Assembly: GCA_023386815.1 (NCBI GenBank)
Contig: JAEWIZ010000015.1
Coordinates: forward strand, 124,001-188,000
From: Bacillota bacterium
Lineage (GTDB): Bacteria > Bacillota > Clostridia > Lachnospirales > Lachnospiraceae
Length of the DNA: 64,000 bases
Direction: 5' to 3'
The stretch's first letter is position 1. Every line of letters starts with the position of its first letter. Shown piece after piece: positions 17,216 through 25,447 of the stretch. The notes under the pieces were generated by a model. That model saw nothing but the letters and a program-made list of their open reading frames with translations. It was not told the DNA's origin and did not search any database. Position numbers and translations under genes: made by a program.

Positions 17216-18373
17216 ATGACTAAAAATGTATTAAATGCTTCTGAGATGAAGATTAGAAATCAAAGAAAAATACTGCAGCTTTTAGTTACGCCGTGCTCAA
17301 GAGCTGACTTAGCCAGGAAGACCGGCCTAACCCGGGCGGCTATCAGTATTATTGTTGACGAATTAATCAAACAACGATATATCATGGAAGGGGAACCTAT
17401 ACTCGGAAAGGTCGGGCGCAAATCTTTTGTCTTAAAACTAAATCCGGATCTTTTTTATATGATTGGATTAAATCTTGCTCGAGATGGCTGTAGTGTGGGT
17501 ATTGTAAATTTTTGCGGAAAAGTCCTATCTGTTTCTAGATTACAGATGAATGAAACTATCCAGAAAACACTTCACAACATAGAGTTTACAATTAGAAAAC
17601 TAATAGAAGAAACTCATTTACCTGGAGAACTACTGGGCATCGGTATCACCTCTCCCGGACCATTGGATTCATCGAATGGAAAGATACTAAATCCCCCAAA
17701 CTTTGAGCAATGGTCTATGATTAATGTTACCGATTATTTTCGCAGTAAATTCAACTGCACCGTCTTATTGGAAAATAACTCAAATGCGTTGGCGCTTTTA
17801 GAGAAATTTTACGGCATGAATAATCAATTCAAAAATTTTGTGGTGTTAAATGTTGATTCCGGTATTGGTAGCGGGGTTATCTTAAATAGTCAACTTTATA
17901 AGGGAGCTTCCGGATTTGGTAATGATTTTGGCCATATGTCAATTAATTTTCTTGGTGATTCTTGTCAATGCGGAAATATAGGATGCGCCGAGCTCTATGC
18001 ATCCATCCCTAATATTATTCGTTATGCAAGACAAATAAATCCAATTTTTACAGACTGGAACATTATTGTTGATCAAGCTCTCTCTGACAATACTCAGGCA
18101 CTTCAGGTCATAAAAAAAGAATCTTTCTATTTATCTATAATCATAACCAATATTATGAACATTTTAGATGTGGAGGCAATCATTTTTACAGGAGTCCTCA
18201 CATATCATAGTTCTCTATTAATTGACCTGGTAAAAACACAAGTGAATCGACAAATCATTGCCCGCCCGGCAAAACAAGTCAATCTTATTTCTTCTTCCAT
18301 AACCTATGAAGCACCCGTACTTTCTTCTGCAAATCTAATTTTGGAACATTTTTTAAAAGGACAGGAGCATTAG
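17216..18373 (+). CDS. ROK family transcriptional regulator (NagC/XylR type)
   Basis: The 385-residue protein has an N-terminal winged helix (CSRADLARKTGLTRAAISIIVDELIKQ) joined to a ROK sugar-binding domain, with GIGITSPGPLDS, NSNALALLEKFYG and the zinc motif CQCGNIGCAEL. It is transcribed divergently from the activase-enzyme-kinase operon and almost certainly senses a sugar or sugar derivative of that pathway. Start: ATG at 17216 with GAGGT seven bases upstream. Typical kinase-active ROK proteins lack the winged helix, so this is a regulator. Confidence 0.92.
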   Translation: MTKNVLNASEMKIRNQRKILQLLVTPCSRADLARKTGLTRAAISIIVDELIKQRYIMEGEPILGKVGRKSFVLKLNPDLFYMIGLNLARDGCSVGIVNFCGKVLSVSRLQMNETIQKTLHNIEFTIRKLIEETHLPGELLGIGITSPGPLDSSNGKILNPPNFEQWSMINVTDYFRSKFNCTVLLENNSNALALLEKFYGMNNQFKNFVVLNVDSGIGSGVILNSQLYKGASGFGNDFGHMSINFLGDSCQCGNIGCAELYASIPNIIRYARQINPIFTDWNIIVDQALSDNTQALQVIKKESFYLSIIITNIMNILDVEAIIFTGVLTYHSSLLIDLVKTQVNRQIIARPAKQVNLISSSITYEAPVLSSANLILEHFLKGQEH

Positions 18374-18534
18374 ATAAACAATTTAATTCCCCTGTCCCTC
18401 ATTACTGAAGGAATAGGAATGATCTTGCCTCAAAATAAACTAATAACTATCCAATTACAATACAAATAGTGATATATTAGTTTCTAACCTCTCAACCACA
18501 TTCTTTAACACACTCGCTGAATTTGATTTATAAC

Positions 18535-18578
18535 GCAAAAAAAGGACACCTTTCTAAATTTCTTTAGAAAAGTGCCCA
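18535..18578 (-). terminator. rho-independent terminator of greA-lysS
   Basis: On the minus strand GGGCACTTTTCTAAA pairs with TTTAGAAAGGTGTCC around a GAAA loop and is followed by seven T. It begins 34 bases after the lysS stop codon. Confidence 0.9.
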
Positions 18579-18611
18579 AAATAGTAAATTTAAGCCTAAT
18601 AAACACTGGCT

Positions 18612-20102
18612 TTATTTCTCCAAGCTCTTCATTGTCGGGAACAAAAGCACATCCCTAATAGCCGCAGAATCCGTCAACAACATTACAAGACGGTCAATAC
18701 CGATTCCAATACCGCCTGTAGGAGGCATACCATATTCCAATGCACATAAGAAGTCCTCATCCAACTGGTTCGCTTCTTCGTCACCGGCTGCACGTAACGC
18801 TTCCTGAGCCTCAAAACGGCCTCTTTGATCTAACGGATCATTTAGCTCGGAGAAGGCATTTGCCATCTCACGTCTTGTAATAAAGAGCTCAAAACGCTCC
18901 GTATAATCTGGATTGCTAGGCTTTCTGCTTGCAAGCGGTGATATCTCAACCGGATGATCCATGATAAAGGTTGGCTGTACTAAATTCTCTTCTACATATT
19001 CTTCGAAGAAGAGATTAATAATATCGCCTCTCTTATGTCTGTCTTCAAATTTGATATGATGTTCCTTCGCAAGTGCCTTTGCTGCTGCCTCATCCGAAAT
19101 CTGATCAAAATCAACATTAGCATATTTCTTAATTGCTTCGATCATGGTCAGTCTTTCAAAAGGCTTTGACAAGTCTATTTCTACACCGTCGTAGGAGATC
19201 GTTGTTGTACCAAGTACATTCTGTGCAACATTACGGAATAACTCTTCCACCAAATCCATCATTCCATAATAATCGGTATATGCCTGATATAACTCCAACA
19301 AGGTAAATTCCGGATTATGTCTTACTGATAACCCTTCATTACGGAATACTCGACCAATTTCATAAACACGCTCCAAGCCACCAACAATCAGTCGTTTCAA
19401 GTACAATTCAAGAGATATTCTCAAATGTAAATCTTCGTCCAATGCATTATGATGGGTATTGAATGGTCTAGCCGATGCACCACCGGCATTTGGTACGAGT
19501 ACCGGAGTCTCAACTTCGATAAATTCCTTGCTATCTAAGTAATTACGAATTTCTTTAATAATCCGTGAACGTTTAACAAAAGTATCTCTAACGTCCGGGT
19601 TAACGATTAAATCGATGTATCGTTGTCTGTATCTTACATCTGTGTCCTTCAGGCCATGGAATTTCTCAGGCAATATCTGAAGGCTCTTGGTTAAGAGAAC
19701 AACCTTCTGAGCTTTCACAGAAACTTCACCGGTGTGTGTCTTGAACACTTCACCCTCAATACCTACAATATCACCAATATCATATTTTTTGAACTCAGCA
19801 TAGGGTTCTTCACCAATCTCATCTCGTTTCACATAGACCTGAATATTACCACCCAGATCTCTGATATTACAGAAGGATGCTTTTCCCATAACGCGCTTTG
19901 ACATCATACGTCCAGCCAGGGATATCATCTTACCTTCAAATTCTTCAAAATTGTTATTGATATCGATGGAATGATTGGTAACATCATACTTCATTATTTG
20001 AAATGGATCTTTTCCATTTGTCTGAAGCTCTGCAAGTTTTGCTCTTTTCACCTTCAGTAATTCATTGATATCCTGCTCTGCTTGAATTCTTTCATCAGCC
20101 AT
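18612..20102 (-). CDS. lysS: lysyl-tRNA synthetase, class II
   Basis: Charges tRNA-Lys. The roughly 496 residues contain an N-terminal OB-fold anticodon-binding domain (MSKRVMGKASFCNIRDLGG) and the class II catalytic core with motif 2 (VYEIGRVFRNEGLSVRHNPE) and motif 3 (GGIGIGIDRLVMLLTDS). The ATG at 20102 follows AGAGGTG by six bases; a GTG three codons earlier is part of that ribosome site. It follows greA as in many Firmicutes. Confidence 0.97.
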   Translation of the reverse strand: MADERIQAEQDINELLKVKRAKLAELQTNGKDPFQIMKYDVTNHSIDINNNFEEFEGKMISLAGRMMSKRVMGKASFCNIRDLGGNIQVYVKRDEIGEEPYAEFKKYDIGDIVGIEGEVFKTHTGEVSVKAQKVVLLTKSLQILPEKFHGLKDTDVRYRQRYIDLIVNPDVRDTFVKRSRIIKEIRNYLDSKEFIEVETPVLVPNAGGASARPFNTHHNALDEDLHLRISLELYLKRLIVGGLERVYEIGRVFRNEGLSVRHNPEFTLLELYQAYTDYYGMMDLVEELFRNVAQNVLGTTTISYDGVEIDLSKPFERLTMIEAIKKYANVDFDQISDEAAAKALAKEHHIKFEDRHKRGDIINLFFEEYVEENLVQPTFIMDHPVEISPLASRKPSNPDYTERFELFITRREMANAFSELNDPLDQRGRFEAQEALRAAGDEEANQLDEDFLCALEYGMPPTGGIGIGIDRLVMLLTDSAAIRDVLLFPTMKSLEK

Positions 20103-20175
20103 GAATTTCACCTCTTATAGCAGTTAAAAATCTATCTGCTTGTATTCTTTTCGTTCCTACCTTAAATCAAATTTA

Positions 20176-20658
20176 TTAATTTGATTTTTGAATGCCTAAA
20201 ATCTTATACTGTACGACACCAACATGTGTCTCAACACTTACAACATCGCCTACTGTTTTGCCGATTAATTTGCTTCCCAGCGGAGATTCATTTGATATTT
20301 TACCTTTTAAGCTGTTTGCTTCGGTAGAACCAACAAGTTTATATTCTAATTCTTCCTCATATTCCATGTCATAGATTTTAACCTTGCAACCAATATTTAT
20401 TGTATTAACGTCTACTTCATCCTCTACAACTACTTCGGCATTCTTTAATATCTTGTCTATTTCTTCAATACGAGCCTCAATATCTCTTTGTTCATCCTTT
20501 GCAGCATCATACTCTGCATTCTCAGAAAGATCACCCTGCTCTCTTGCTTCCTTAATCTTCTGCGCCACTTCTTTTCTCTGGTTCACCTTAAGATCATGAA
20601 GCTCATCCTCTAGCTGTCGTAATCCCTCATAAGTCAATATGTTCTTTTTTTCTACCAT
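20176..20658 (-). CDS. greA: transcription elongation factor GreA
   Basis: A 160-residue Gre factor that stimulates transcript cleavage by stalled RNA polymerase. The N-terminal coiled coil has the expected tip acids in EQGDLSENAEYDAAKDEQ, and the C-terminal FKBP-like domain has SPLGSKLIGKTVGDVV. I prefer the ATG at 20658 (MVEKKNIL); an ATG six codons upstream lies on the GGAGG site. It precedes lysS by about 73 bp, the common greA-lysS pair. The gap 20677-20902 shows no gene. Confidence 0.96.
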   Translation of the reverse strand: MVEKKNILTYEGLRQLEDELHDLKVNQRKEVAQKIKEAREQGDLSENAEYDAAKDEQRDIEARIEEIDKILKNAEVVVEDEVDVNTINIGCKVKIYDMEYEEELEYKLVGSTEANSLKGKISNESPLGSKLIGKTVGDVVSVETHVGVVQYKILGIQKSN

Positions 20659-20902
20659 AAAACACCCTTCCTCCATATTGCTTTTTATACAACATACAAT
20701 ACATTCAAAGTATTATAACGTATCAGCTGTATCTTGTCAACCTCATTCAAACTGCTTTCTGCCTCCTAATTATAACAAGGATTTCACAGCTAATTTGGTT
20801 TTATTTTTCCAAAATTTTGTTCGTATAATGCTTTCCTTATATCTTATCTTCATGACCATTAAAATATTCTTTTGAATTATGAATATCTTACATTAACTTG
20901 AA

Positions 20903-22159
20903 CTAAAATTTAAAATCTTTACTAAAATCAAAGGTTGCAAAATAGTCCGTAGGAGTCTCGGCTCTTCTGATCAATTGAACATTTCCATCCTCTTTTAATA
21001 AAAGCTCTGCTGATCTAAGCTTGCCATTATAGTTATAACCCATGGCATATCCATGCGCTCCTGTATCATGAAGTACAATATAATCACCAATATCAATCTT
21101 TGGCAGCATGCGGTCTATTGCAAACTTATCGTTGTTTTCGCATAAGGAACCTGTTACATCATACTTATGGTCAGCTGGCTCATTTTCTTTTCCCAGTACG
21201 GTAATGTGATGATATGCTCCGTACATTGCCGGTCTCATTAAATCTACCGCACAAGCATCTAAACCAATGTATTCTTTATATATATGCTTCTCATGTACTG
21301 CAGTTGCTACCAAATGTCCAAAAGGTGCCAACATATAACGACCCAGTTCTGTAAAAATTGCGATATCTCCCATCCCAGCCGGAACCAGAATTTCTTCAAA
21401 TACTTTCTTAACGCCCGTACCTATGGCCATAATATCATTTACATGGGAATGTGGTTTATAGGGAATACCAATCCCACCGGATAAATTAATGAACTTGATA
21501 TCTACTCCGGTCTTATCGCGAACCTCTACTGCCAGTTCAAATAATACACCGGCAAGCGTTGGATAGTAATCGTTAGAAGCTGTATTACTTGCAAGGAAGG
21601 AGTGAATACCAAAGTTCTTAACACCCTTCTCCTTTAGCTTTTTAAAGCCTTCAATCAACTGCTCCTTTGTAAAACCATACTTTGCATCCTGAGGGTTATC
21701 CATAATACCATTTGTAGTTTTAAAAATCCCTCCTGGATTGTAACGACAGCAGATGGTCTCCGGTATTCCTGCTACCTTTTCCAGAAAATCAATATGAGTA
21801 TAATCATCCAGATTAATGATTGCGTTCAACTCTCTAGCCTTTACAAAATCCTCCGCAGGTGTTGCATTCGAAGAAAACATAATATCATCACCGGTGTAAC
21901 CCACTGTCTCCGACATCATTAATTCTGTCATGGAAGAGCAGTCAACACCGCAGCCTTCCTCTTTTAAAATATTAAGTATATAAGGATTTGGTGTCGCCTT
22001 TACAGCAAAATATTCCTTAAATCCTTTATTCCAGGAAAACGCTTCATAAAGCTTTCTCGCATTTTCACGAATTCCTTTTTCATCATAAATATGAAAGGGG
22101 GTCGGATACTGTTTCGTAATTTCAACGATCTGCTCTTTGTTAATAAATGTTTTTTTCAT
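20903..22159 (-). CDS. lysA: diaminopimelate decarboxylase family protein (LysA-like)
   Basis: A 418-residue fold-III PLP decarboxylase. The PLP lysine lies in YFAVKATPN, the phosphate loop is NLSGGIGIPY, and HSFLASNTASNDYYP and FTELGRYMLAPFG follow the alanine-racemase-like barrel. The C-terminal active-site segment reads GSLCENNDKFAIDR, keeping Cys, Glu and Asp of the usual CESGD pattern. The reaction would be meso-diaminopimelate to L-lysine. The ribosome site GGAGG is seven bases from the ATG. It probably shares a transcript with the PHP gene upstream. Confidence 0.88.
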   Translation of the reverse strand: MKKTFINKEQIVEITKQYPTPFHIYDEKGIRENARKLYEAFSWNKGFKEYFAVKATPNPYILNILKEEGCGVDCSSMTELMMSETVGYTGDDIMFSSNATPAEDFVKARELNAIINLDDYTHIDFLEKVAGIPETICCRYNPGGIFKTTNGIMDNPQDAKYGFTKEQLIEGFKKLKEKGVKNFGIHSFLASNTASNDYYPTLAGVLFELAVEVRDKTGVDIKFINLSGGIGIPYKPHSHVNDIMAIGTGVKKVFEEILVPAGMGDIAIFTELGRYMLAPFGHLVATAVHEKHIYKEYIGLDACAVDLMRPAMYGAYHHITVLGKENEPADHKYDVTGSLCENNDKFAIDRMLPKIDIGDYIVLHDTGAHGYAMGYNYNGKLRSAELLLKEDGNVQLIRRAETPTDYFATFDFSKDFKF

Positions 22160-22257
22160 ATGGAACCTCCTATTTCATCATGTATATCGTAAAGAAAATT
22201 CTTTAACGTCGCTTGTTAGTTCTATCGTTAACTTTAATTCATTCAACTGTAACTTAA

Positions 22258-22935
22258 TCATCTTGGTCTGATCAGTTCACCGCTTCCCGCTCTTATCCCT
22301 TCGATAAACTCCTGTATGTTCTGTATTTCGTAGGGAAAAGCTACTCCACTATGCAAACGCTCCTTACCGTGAGCGTCGGTGCCCGCAGTAACCGGGAGCT
22401 TATTTTTTCTGGCATAAACCAGTGCCTGGCGGTCAAACGTATCATTATGATTTCCTAAGTTAATTGCCTCAACAGCATCAACAAACTTCGGAAATAGTCT
22501 GATCTCTTTAATATATGGTCTAATCCTATAAGGATGTGCATGGACGATAAATCCACCAGCCTCATGAATTTTATTGTATTGCTCCTCCACTGACCAGGAT
22601 ACTATGTCGGGATGATTTTGCAGCCAGGCTTTATCAAGTCCATAAATAAGAAATTCTGTGGCGTTAAAATTGGTTTCCCATCCAAAAAAGACTTTTAACC
22701 CGACCTTATCTCCTTCTGCCTTTGCATTTTCATAGCCTTTGCAGAACTGATTGACCCACTCATTCCAGGGAAGCTCCCTTGGAATGCAGGTGTTACCATG
22801 AAAGAAATGGTCTGTTACGATGATACCATCATAACCAGCATCTTTATAATACCTTACATGCTCCTTTGCAGTAAATGTAGCGCAGGCGCTTGCTTCGCTT
22901 GTATGGAGATGTGTCTCATAACAAAATAGACTCAT
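22258..22935 (-). CDS. PHP domain metal-dependent phosphoesterase-like protein
   Basis: A 225-residue single-domain PHP protein. Metal-ligand motifs are in order: ETHLHTSEAS, IIVTDHFFHG, GWETNF, FIVHAHPYRIRP and the final TAGTDAHGKE. The family includes histidinol phosphatase and nucleotide phosphoesterases; the substrate is unknown. The ATG at 22935 is preferred because an ATG three codons earlier lies too close to AAAGG. It lies about 98 bp before lysA in the same direction, so it is probably co-transcribed. Confidence 0.85.
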   Translation of the reverse strand: MSLFCYETHLHTSEASACATFTAKEHVRYYKDAGYDGIIVTDHFFHGNTCIPRELPWNEWVNQFCKGYENAKAEGDKVGLKVFFGWETNFNATEFLIYGLDKAWLQNHPDIVSWSVEEQYNKIHEAGGFIVHAHPYRIRPYIKEIRLFPKFVDAVEAINLGNHNDTFDRQALVYARKNKLPVTAGTDAHGKERLHSGVAFPYEIQNIQEFIEGIRAGSGELIRPR

Positions 22936-23041
22936 ATTCACCATAGCCTTTCATATATAATAGCTTATTTTGCATAATTATTCTATTGGCAAAATTGCAC
23001 ACTAGGAATCCAAAAACCCTGAATCATCCCATAAGTCTAGA

Positions 23042-23075
23042 AATTCCCCCTTTCGCTACTACTTGAGGGGGGATT
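23042..23075 (-). other. G/C hairpin in the leader of the PHP-lysA genes
   Basis: On the minus strand AATCCCCCC and GGGGGAATTT flank a 16-base loop, giving a strong hairpin about 110 bases before the PHP start. It lacks a T-run, so it is not an evident terminator. It does not resemble the lysine riboswitch. The gap 22936-23386 otherwise holds only the parE promoter. Confidence 0.4.
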
Positions 23076-23302
23076 ATGGTTGCTATAAAATATTGTCCCT
23101 ATTATACATCATTATTCCTTTTTTTCAAATGTTTTTTTTCAAATGTTTACGATTCATTTAGAATTTATATTTTTATCATTTTGGGGCTATCTATTCCATC
23201 ACATGAAACCTTTTAATTCAGTAAATCCGTCAGAATGTGACAAAACCGCAAAATATAGTGTCAAGCTCTCCTTTAATACTAGTAGAAATGTTAAATTTGT
23301 TA

Positions 23303-23311
23303 TGTTATAAT
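23303..23311 (+). promoter_or_regulatory. extended -10 promoter for parE-parC
   Basis: TGT-TATAAT is a consensus extended -10 element 76 bases upstream of the parE start. The -35 region is poor. Confidence 0.6.
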
Positions 23312-23386
23312 TCATTAGAACTTAGGGAAACATACTTTCGATTTTCTATCGTTCATTAAGAATTCTAAGCAAAAGGGGTTTTCAAT

Positions 23387-25318
23387 ATGGAACAATATAG
23401 CGGGAGCCAGATCGTAGTATTAGAGGGGCTTGAGGCCGTAAGAAAGCGTCCTGGTATGTACATTGGAAGTACCGGACCTAGAGGTTTACATCATCTGATC
23501 TGGGAAATTATTGATAATGGAATTGATGAGCATTTAGCAGGCTACTGTACAAAAATTACTATAACTTTACTAAAAGATGGCGGAATAGAAATCAGTGATA
23601 ACGGCCGTGGTGTGCCGGTAGATATCCATCCCACCAAAAAAATCCCCACCGTTCGTGTGGTTTATACTATACTGCATGCCGGTGGTAAATTCGGAAACTC
23701 TGCCTATAAAGTGTCCGGTGGACTTCATGGAGTTGGTGCCTCAGTTGTAAATGCACTCTCCAAGCGAATGATTGTAGAAGTAAGACGGGATGGTAAAATC
23801 TATCGAGATGAATACGTGAATGGTGGACATGCTGTTACCATGTTAGAAGATGGTTTACTTCCGGTAGTGGGTAAATGCAACAAATCCGATACTGGTACGA
23901 AGGTAACCTTTTATCCGGATGATACCATTTTTGAGACTGTTGAATTTAAAGCAGATATTATTCAGAAAAAATTAAAAGAAATTGCATTTTTAAATAAGAA
24001 TATTCTCATTCAATTTAGTGACCAAAATACCGGCATTATGAAAAGCTATCAGGAAGAATACGGAATTAAAAGCTTCGTATCCTATCTGACCCGGGAGATG
24101 ACAACACTTCATGAGGAACCGATCTACCTGGAAGGAAAGAGCGGTGATATTGAAGTAGAGATTGCTCTTCAGTATACCGATAGCTATACGGAGCAAATTA
24201 ATGCTTACTGTAACCGAATTAATGTGGTTGATGGAGGAACATTGGTGACTGGCTTTAAAACCGGCCTCACCCGTGTGATCAACCAATATGCCAGAGAACT
24301 GAATTACTTAAAGGATAAGGACGAGAATTTTGACGGCAAGGATATCCGTAACGGCCTAGTAGCGATTGTATCCATTAAGCATCCGGATCCTCAATTTGAG
24401 GGACAAACGAAAACAAAGCTCGGTAATACAGATGCTAAGAGTGCTGTTGAGGATGTCTTCTCTTCCGAATCACAGCTATGGTTTGATAAGCATGTGGAGG
24501 TGCTGAAAAGCATTCTGGATAACTCCTTAAAATCCTTTAACGCAAGACGTGCCAGCGATAAGGCAAGGGTAGCGGTGATGAAACAGTTAAGTGATGTGGA
24601 TACTCGCAGTAAGTTAGCTTCCTGCTCCTCTAAAAAGCCGGAAGAATGCGAGTTATATATCGTAGAGGGAGATTCCGCCGGTGGAACCGTAAAGACCGCC
24701 AGAAACCGACGAACTCAAGCAGTTCTGCCTTTAAGAGGTAAGATTCTGAATGTGGAAAAGGCAACGCTGGAAAAAATCCTTGTAAATAATGAAATTAAAT
24801 CTATGATTGCCTCCTTTGGCTGTGGAATCGGAGATGAGTTTGATCTATCAAAGCTTCGCTATGATAAAATAATAATTTTAACAGATGCGGACGTCGATGG
24901 CGCTCATATCAGCACTCTTTTATTAACCTTCTTCTACCGCTTTATGCCGGAATTAATTCTTGAGGGTAAAATTTATCGCGGCATGCCGCCATTATATCGA
25001 GTTGAATATGAAACAACCATAAAGAATAAGAAGGCCAAAAAATCACAATATCTCTTTAATGATTTCGAACTAGAGAAATTTCGTAAAATTGAGGGCAATA
25101 AAATTCTTAATCTGCAGCGATACAAAGGTCTTGGAGAAATGGACGCTCATCAGCTTTGGGAAACCACTCTTGATCCGGAAACTCGTATCATGGCGCAAAT
25201 TGAAATCAGTGATACTGTAGAAGCAGATGAGATTACCACTGTTCTAATGAGCAATAACGTCCCTCCCAGACGAAGCTTTATTATGGAAGAAGCAAAATAT
25301 GCAAAGGTCGATATTTGA
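23387..25318 (+). CDS. parE: DNA topoisomerase IV subunit B (type IIA ATPase subunit)
   Basis: A 643-residue GyrB/ParE protein. The GHKL ATPase domain has EIIDNGIDE, ISDNGRGVPVDIH and GGLHGVGASVVNALS; the Toprim domain has EGDSAGG, PLRGKILNVEKA and LTDADVDGAHI; the C-terminus ends with LQRYKGLGEMDAHQLWETT. Sequence of this subunit alone does not firmly separate gyrase from topoisomerase IV; the assignment follows its partner, which lacks the gyrase-specific GyrA box. It is followed after 129 bases by parC. Confidence 0.9.
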   Translation: MEQYSGSQIVVLEGLEAVRKRPGMYIGSTGPRGLHHLIWEIIDNGIDEHLAGYCTKITITLLKDGGIEISDNGRGVPVDIHPTKKIPTVRVVYTILHAGGKFGNSAYKVSGGLHGVGASVVNALSKRMIVEVRRDGKIYRDEYVNGGHAVTMLEDGLLPVVGKCNKSDTGTKVTFYPDDTIFETVEFKADIIQKKLKEIAFLNKNILIQFSDQNTGIMKSYQEEYGIKSFVSYLTREMTTLHEEPIYLEGKSGDIEVEIALQYTDSYTEQINAYCNRINVVDGGTLVTGFKTGLTRVINQYARELNYLKDKDENFDGKDIRNGLVAIVSIKHPDPQFEGQTKTKLGNTDAKSAVEDVFSSESQLWFDKHVEVLKSILDNSLKSFNARRASDKARVAVMKQLSDVDTRSKLASCSSKKPEECELYIVEGDSAGGTVKTARNRRTQAVLPLRGKILNVEKATLEKILVNNEIKSMIASFGCGIGDEFDLSKLRYDKIIILTDADVDGAHISTLLLTFFYRFMPELILEGKIYRGMPPLYRVEYETTIKNKKAKKSQYLFNDFELEKFRKIEGNKILNLQRYKGLGEMDAHQLWETTLDPETRIMAQIEISDTVEADEITTVLMSNNVPPRRSFIMEEAKYAKVDI

Positions 25319-25447
25319 TATAAATTACAGAAGTTATTATTAGCTCCTGATAAAGGCGCTGTATTTGCGCTGTACATCTGAGTGATTGAAACCGTATTTC
25401 GTTTCGATCCTTGATTGTAATTTGATAAAGCGGAGGTTAATGCCACA

